Both the position numbers and the translations under genes were made by a program. The notes beneath the pieces are model-generated. The model saw only the letters and a list, made by a program, of their open reading frames with translations, made no database searches and was not told where the DNA came from. Below, piece after piece: positions 61,256-64,000 of a DNA stretch of 64,000 nt (its first letter is position 1; each line of letters begins with the position of its first letter). This stretch comes from an uncultured Erythrobacter sp. (GTDB lineage: Bacteria > Pseudomonadota > Alphaproteobacteria > Sphingomonadales > Sphingomonadaceae). Location: the NCBI GenBank assembly GCA_947493165.1, contig CANLPY010000001.1:2256621-2320620 (forward strand), written 5' to 3'.

Positions 61256-63445
61256 TTACGCGGCTTCGCGATGCTGGTTTGAGTTTGGCAACTGTGTACC
61301 GGCCGCAATCCCGTCAATCGTCCAAGTTGTTCCCTTAAGACTGGAAGCGAGATCCAGCTTCCCGCCGATTTGATCGGTCAGATCTTCGATGAGGTGCATG
61401 CCCTCAGAATCTGGCTTGTTGTGCGCTTCTTTGACATCGAAGCCGCGGCCGTCGTCTGCGACGATCAATCGCAGATCGCCCTCTGTCATCAATAGCGTGA
61501 CTGCGATGGTGCCTTTGCCGTCTGGAAAGGCGTGCTTGTAAGCGTTGGTGACAAGCTCGCACACGAGCAATGCAAGAGGGGTGGCAACCGGCACATCGAT
61601 CTCGCACGGCGTGATCTCATGGGTCAGATCGATGCCGTCCCGGCCCAAACCTTCGTCAAGCAGATCGAGCAATTCGACGAGAAACGTCTCGGGCCGCACT
61701 CCGGTGATGGGGGAAGCGTCCGAATTGTAGAGGTATTTGTGGATCAACCCCATGGCGTGAATGCGGTTCGCAGTCTTGTTTGTGTCCACCGCTGCCTTAG
61801 AATTCCTAGCCCGGCTGCGTTCCTCACTCCGCAGCAGGCTGGACATCATCTGGAAGTTGTTTCCGGTGCGGTGGTGGATTTCCTGAAGGAAGATATCGCG
61901 CGTTTTCACCATCGCTTTTTGCATCCGGTAAGAGCGGAAGCTTGCGTATGCGAGCGTGCCGATGAGCAATGAAACGGCCAGAGCCAGCGCTATTGCGAGC
62001 CGTGACTGATACAGTTCCGATGAAGCCAGCGCTGCCTCGGCCTCAAGCTTTTCCAGCCTGCTATCGCGCTCACGAATTTCAAAGAGAACTTCCGAATTCG
62101 CGACCGCCTTCATCTTTTCTTCTTCAAAGCGAATGTCGCTGTAACGTGAGGCCGCCTGAAAATACGGAGCCGCCTCTGCGGATCGCCCAAGCCGAGTGAG
62201 AAGGTCGGCCATCAGCTTGGAATACGTGCCTTTCAAAAAGGTATCGCCCGAGAAGCTCTCCACTTCTTCAACGCCGCCACCATTGGGCTCAAGGGCAGTG
62301 CGGGCAAGATTTAGCGCGTTTTGCGCTTTGGTAATTTCGTCTTTCTCAAGATAATATCCAGCAAGCTGCAAGAGCCCATTGGCTCCTTCAACCGGCTCAC
62401 CTAACTCGAAAACTTTTGGCGCGGCCATTTCCAACATCGCGATCGCGGCGTCGACTTTGCCTAAGCGATACAGAGTTTCGGCATGATTGAGTTCCACGTG
62501 TCCTCTGAGAAAATCAATCTCACCCGGATTGTGGTATTCCTTGGCGCGCAGATAGGCTTGGTGCGACAATTCATACTGACTGTTCATTTTATAGGCGGTG
62601 CCAAGATTGGTATAAACGCTGGCATATTGGAAAGATGTTGCACCATCAAATTGCTCGAAACTCTCGAGCGCACGTTTATGGAACCGAATGGCTTCTTTTG
62701 AGCCCCCGATATTGTTGAATATGTTCCCGATATTCGAAAGTGCGGCACCCGTATTTTCGAACCGCCCAATGCTTTCGTAGCCCTCTAAAGCTTGCTGATA
62801 AAGGTCGATCGCCAGATCGAATTCTCCATCGCTCCTGGCCCGCATCCCCAAGGCATTGAGAATTTGCGGATATTTCTTCACCAAATTGCTTTTCTCAGCC
62901 AACCTCAGCGAAGCTTGTAGATGGCGCTCAACGCTATCGCTCGAAGCTCCTATTCGGTTCAGTTGAGCGCCTTTGGCGAAATGGAGATGGGACAGCGCAA
63001 CCAGATCATTGGCTTTGCTCGATGCCCTGATCAGACGGTCCGCTTCGGCCATATCCAGATTGCCTTTTGTCCCTTGAACAACGGTCGCATAGGACAACAG
63101 CATCCGCCGGGCATTTGGCGTCAGTGTTTCTGCGAGAGGCAGAGTTTTGTCTGACTCAAAATAGTCCGGCATCTCTCTAAGATAAAACCGTATATGCCGG
63201 TCCTGGTCTGCGGCTGACATACCCGGAAGCGCCTTCGCGCATTGTTCACCAAGCGCGTCAATATCGCCGATTTCGACCGACCCTAGCCGCTCTATCTGCA
63301 TGCAGGGACTGCCGTCTTGCGCCTGGGCTGCAGCGGTCAAGAGACTTGCCAGACAGGCACATAAGAACAGTGTGCACGCATATCGCACACCGCTAAATGA
63401 TAGCGGCTGATTTGGCGAAAAATCTGTCTTCAGTGTGTCCGTCAT
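61256..63445 (-). CDS. TPR-containing HisKA_2/HWE-type sensor histidine kinase
   Basis: 729 aa from ATG 63445; earlier in-frame starts exist at 63484 and 63514. Signal peptide-like segment (LFLCACLASLLTAAAQA), a periplasmic region of about seven TPR-like repeats (residues 95-420), one membrane helix (LAIALALAVSLLIGTLAYASF, split at its middle), then a HisKA_2 box (EIHHRTGNNFQMM, His near residue 525) and a GHKL domain (ELVTNAYKHAFPDGKG; VADDGRGFDV). The HHRxxNN box is that of alphaproteobacterial HWE/HisKA_2 kinases. Probably chromosomal backbone; no response regulator is adjacent. Confidence 0.85.
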   Translation of the reverse strand: MTDTLKTDFSPNQPLSFSGVRYACTLFLCACLASLLTAAAQAQDGSPCMQIERLGSVEIGDIDALGEQCAKALPGMSAADQDRHIRFYLREMPDYFESDKTLPLAETLTPNARRMLLSYATVVQGTKGNLDMAEADRLIRASSKANDLVALSHLHFAKGAQLNRIGASSDSVERHLQASLRLAEKSNLVKKYPQILNALGMRARSDGEFDLAIDLYQQALEGYESIGRFENTGAALSNIGNIFNNIGGSKEAIRFHKRALESFEQFDGATSFQYASVYTNLGTAYKMNSQYELSHQAYLRAKEYHNPGEIDFLRGHVELNHAETLYRLGKVDAAIAMLEMAAPKVFELGEPVEGANGLLQLAGYYLEKDEITKAQNALNLARTALEPNGGGVEEVESFSGDTFLKGTYSKLMADLLTRLGRSAEAAPYFQAASRYSDIRFEEEKMKAVANSEVLFEIRERDSRLEKLEAEAALASSELYQSRLAIALALAVSLLIGTLAYASFRSYRMQKAMVKTRDIFLQEIHHRTGNNFQMMSSLLRSEERSRARNSKAAVDTNKTANRIHAMGLIHKYLYNSDASPITGVRPETFLVELLDLLDEGLGRDGIDLTHEITPCEIDVPVATPLALLVCELVTNAYKHAFPDGKGTIAVTLLMTEGDLRLIVADDGRGFDVKEAHNKPDSEGMHLIEDLTDQIGGKLDLASSLKGTTWTIDGIAAGTQLPNSNQHREAA

Positions 63446-63922
63446 GTTTGCATTACATCTAGTGGCGTAAGGTATACAAGACATGTCATTAGCAAGAAGT
63501 CGCATCAGGCACAATCATTTGAGTCCGTTCGCCTTGACCAGCGAGGGCGCCATTCGCGCCTGGATGTTCATGATCTCAACCAGAGAATTTTCCCATTTGG
63601 GTGGCTGGGAATTCGTTTGTTTGGAGCTTGGAGCAACCTGAGGAATCCCGGGGGAAAATACGCGCAAAAGCAGATTATCGGTGTCTGGTTTTCGCCCTAT
63701 CGCCCGGGGCCGCCGAAGCGCCGACTTGCTGTGGCTGCAATGGGGTAAATATTCTCATTTATCGCAGGATGATAATTTGAGCGTTCGCTCTTGTTGGCCG
63801 GGTCATCACCGATGAAGATGTGCCAACAGGGTTTTTGGTTGGATAACCCATCAATTTCGCATCGCAATTTCAAATGGCGCAATGGTCAGGTGCTTTGAGT
63901 GAGCGACATGGAGAGAGTGCCG
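63446..63922. other. 477-bp intergenic region
   Basis: No gene I can support. A minus-strand frame ending at 63515 is open for about 75 codons but has no good start except a late ATG. The promoters of the divergent kinase and alcohol dehydrogenase genes must lie here; no clear boxes were identified. Confidence 0.5.
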
Positions 63923-64000
63923 ATGAAGACCCGAGCCGCCGTAGCATTTGAAGCCAAGCAACCGCTTGAGATTGTCGAGCTTGATCTAGAAGGTCCAAAG
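63923..64000 (+). CDS. adhC: S-(hydroxymethyl)glutathione dehydrogenase, N-terminus (partial)
   Basis: Only 26 codons are in the window: MKTRAAVAFEAKQPLEIVEL and then DLEGPK, the highly conserved start of class III alcohol dehydrogenase, which oxidises the glutathione adduct of formaldehyde. ATG 63923 is preceded by GAGAGAG at good spacing; an in-frame ATG at 63908 is less likely. A housekeeping gene, so it marks the chromosome flanking the island. Confidence 0.85.
   Translation, partial: MKTRAAVAFEAKQPLEIVELDLEGPK

Noticed and set aside
63515..63740. Minus-strand open frame right of the histidine kinase
   Set aside because: About 75 codons without an early start codon or recognisable motif; possibly a gene remnant but unsupported.
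1..64000. CRISPR arrays, rRNA genes, insertion sequences
   Set aside because: No regularly spaced repeats, rRNA-like sequence or transposase-like ORF was seen on either strand.

Overview
The window looks like an alphaproteobacterial chromosome, most likely Sphingomonadales/Erythrobacteraceae-like. This rests on three things: GTTC-N7-GTTC LexA-type boxes, gene content typical of sphingomonad conjugative islands, and the start of a class III alcohol dehydrogenase at the right edge. The genus is an inference. From the left edge to about 61.1 kb the sequence reads as a genomic island or integrative conjugative element (ICE). It ends with a truncated tyrosine-integrase N-terminus (about 60.76-61.09 kb), after which ordinary chromosomal genes follow.

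Layout. (1) 1-11.3 kb is a defence island. A four-gene minus-strand operon resembles SspABCD, the single-strand DNA phosphorothioation system: cysteine desulfurase, DUF4007 protein, large P-loop ATPase and PAPS-reductase-like ATP pyrophosphatase. Converging on it with a 17-nt overlap is a two-gene plus-strand module: an 802-aa protein with both an Hsp90/MutL-like GHKL domain and a histidine-kinase-like core, and a 664-aa protein with a receiver-like domain. A third GHKL protein is divergent and cut by the left edge. No SspE-like DUF262/DUF1524 effector is visible, so the GHKL/receiver module is the main candidate for an undescribed partner or effector. (2) 11.8-13.1 kb holds a LexA/CI-like S24 repressor and two small genes. 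(3) 13.1-30.6 kb is a complete F-type mating-pair-formation operon (traA-L-E-K-B-dsbC-V-C-[unknown]-trbI-traF(S26)-W-U-trbC-N-F-H-G), with XRE-like and AlpA-like regulators at 31-31.7 kb. Relaxase, coupling protein and oriT are not in view. Canonical LexA boxes lie in or upstream of the promoters of the S24 gene, the XRE-like gene and traA, so mobilisation is probably SOS-induced.

(4) 31.8-40.6 kb is a MerR-controlled czc-type Zn/Cd/Co efflux cluster (two CzcN-like methyltransferases, DUF4345, a CzcI-like peptide, CzcC, CzcB, CzcA, CzcD). It is bracketed by a 79-bp identical direct repeat derived from the merR 3' end. (5) 41.1-49.1 kb is a copper module (copA-copB-DUF4440-PepSY; DUF2231-methyltransferase-DUF411-His/Met-rich peptide) arranged around a CnrY-CnrX-CnrH-like anti-sigma/sensor/ECF-sigma cassette. 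Four promoters share a motif, T(G/A)AGGG-N16-CGTA: copA, the sigma operon, the DUF2231 gene and an amino-acid-permease-like gene. This is probably the regulon of that sigma factor. (6) 49.2-53.6 kb holds a CsoR repressor with a poly-C operator, a DUF5676 protein, a CPx P-type Cu ATPase and the permease. (7) 53.7-60.4 kb is a cus-like Cu/Ag RND pump (outer-membrane factor, CusB fused to a CusF domain, CusA, and a separate CusF). (8) 61.3-64 kb is flanking chromosome: a TPR sensor histidine kinase and the first 26 codons of adhC.

The island thus combines self-transfer, an anti-phage system and layered Zn/Cd/Co plus Cu/Ag resistance, each layer with its own regulator (LexA/S24, MerR, CnrYXH-like, CsoR). 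Calls are from reading the sequence and from family knowledge; no database search was run.
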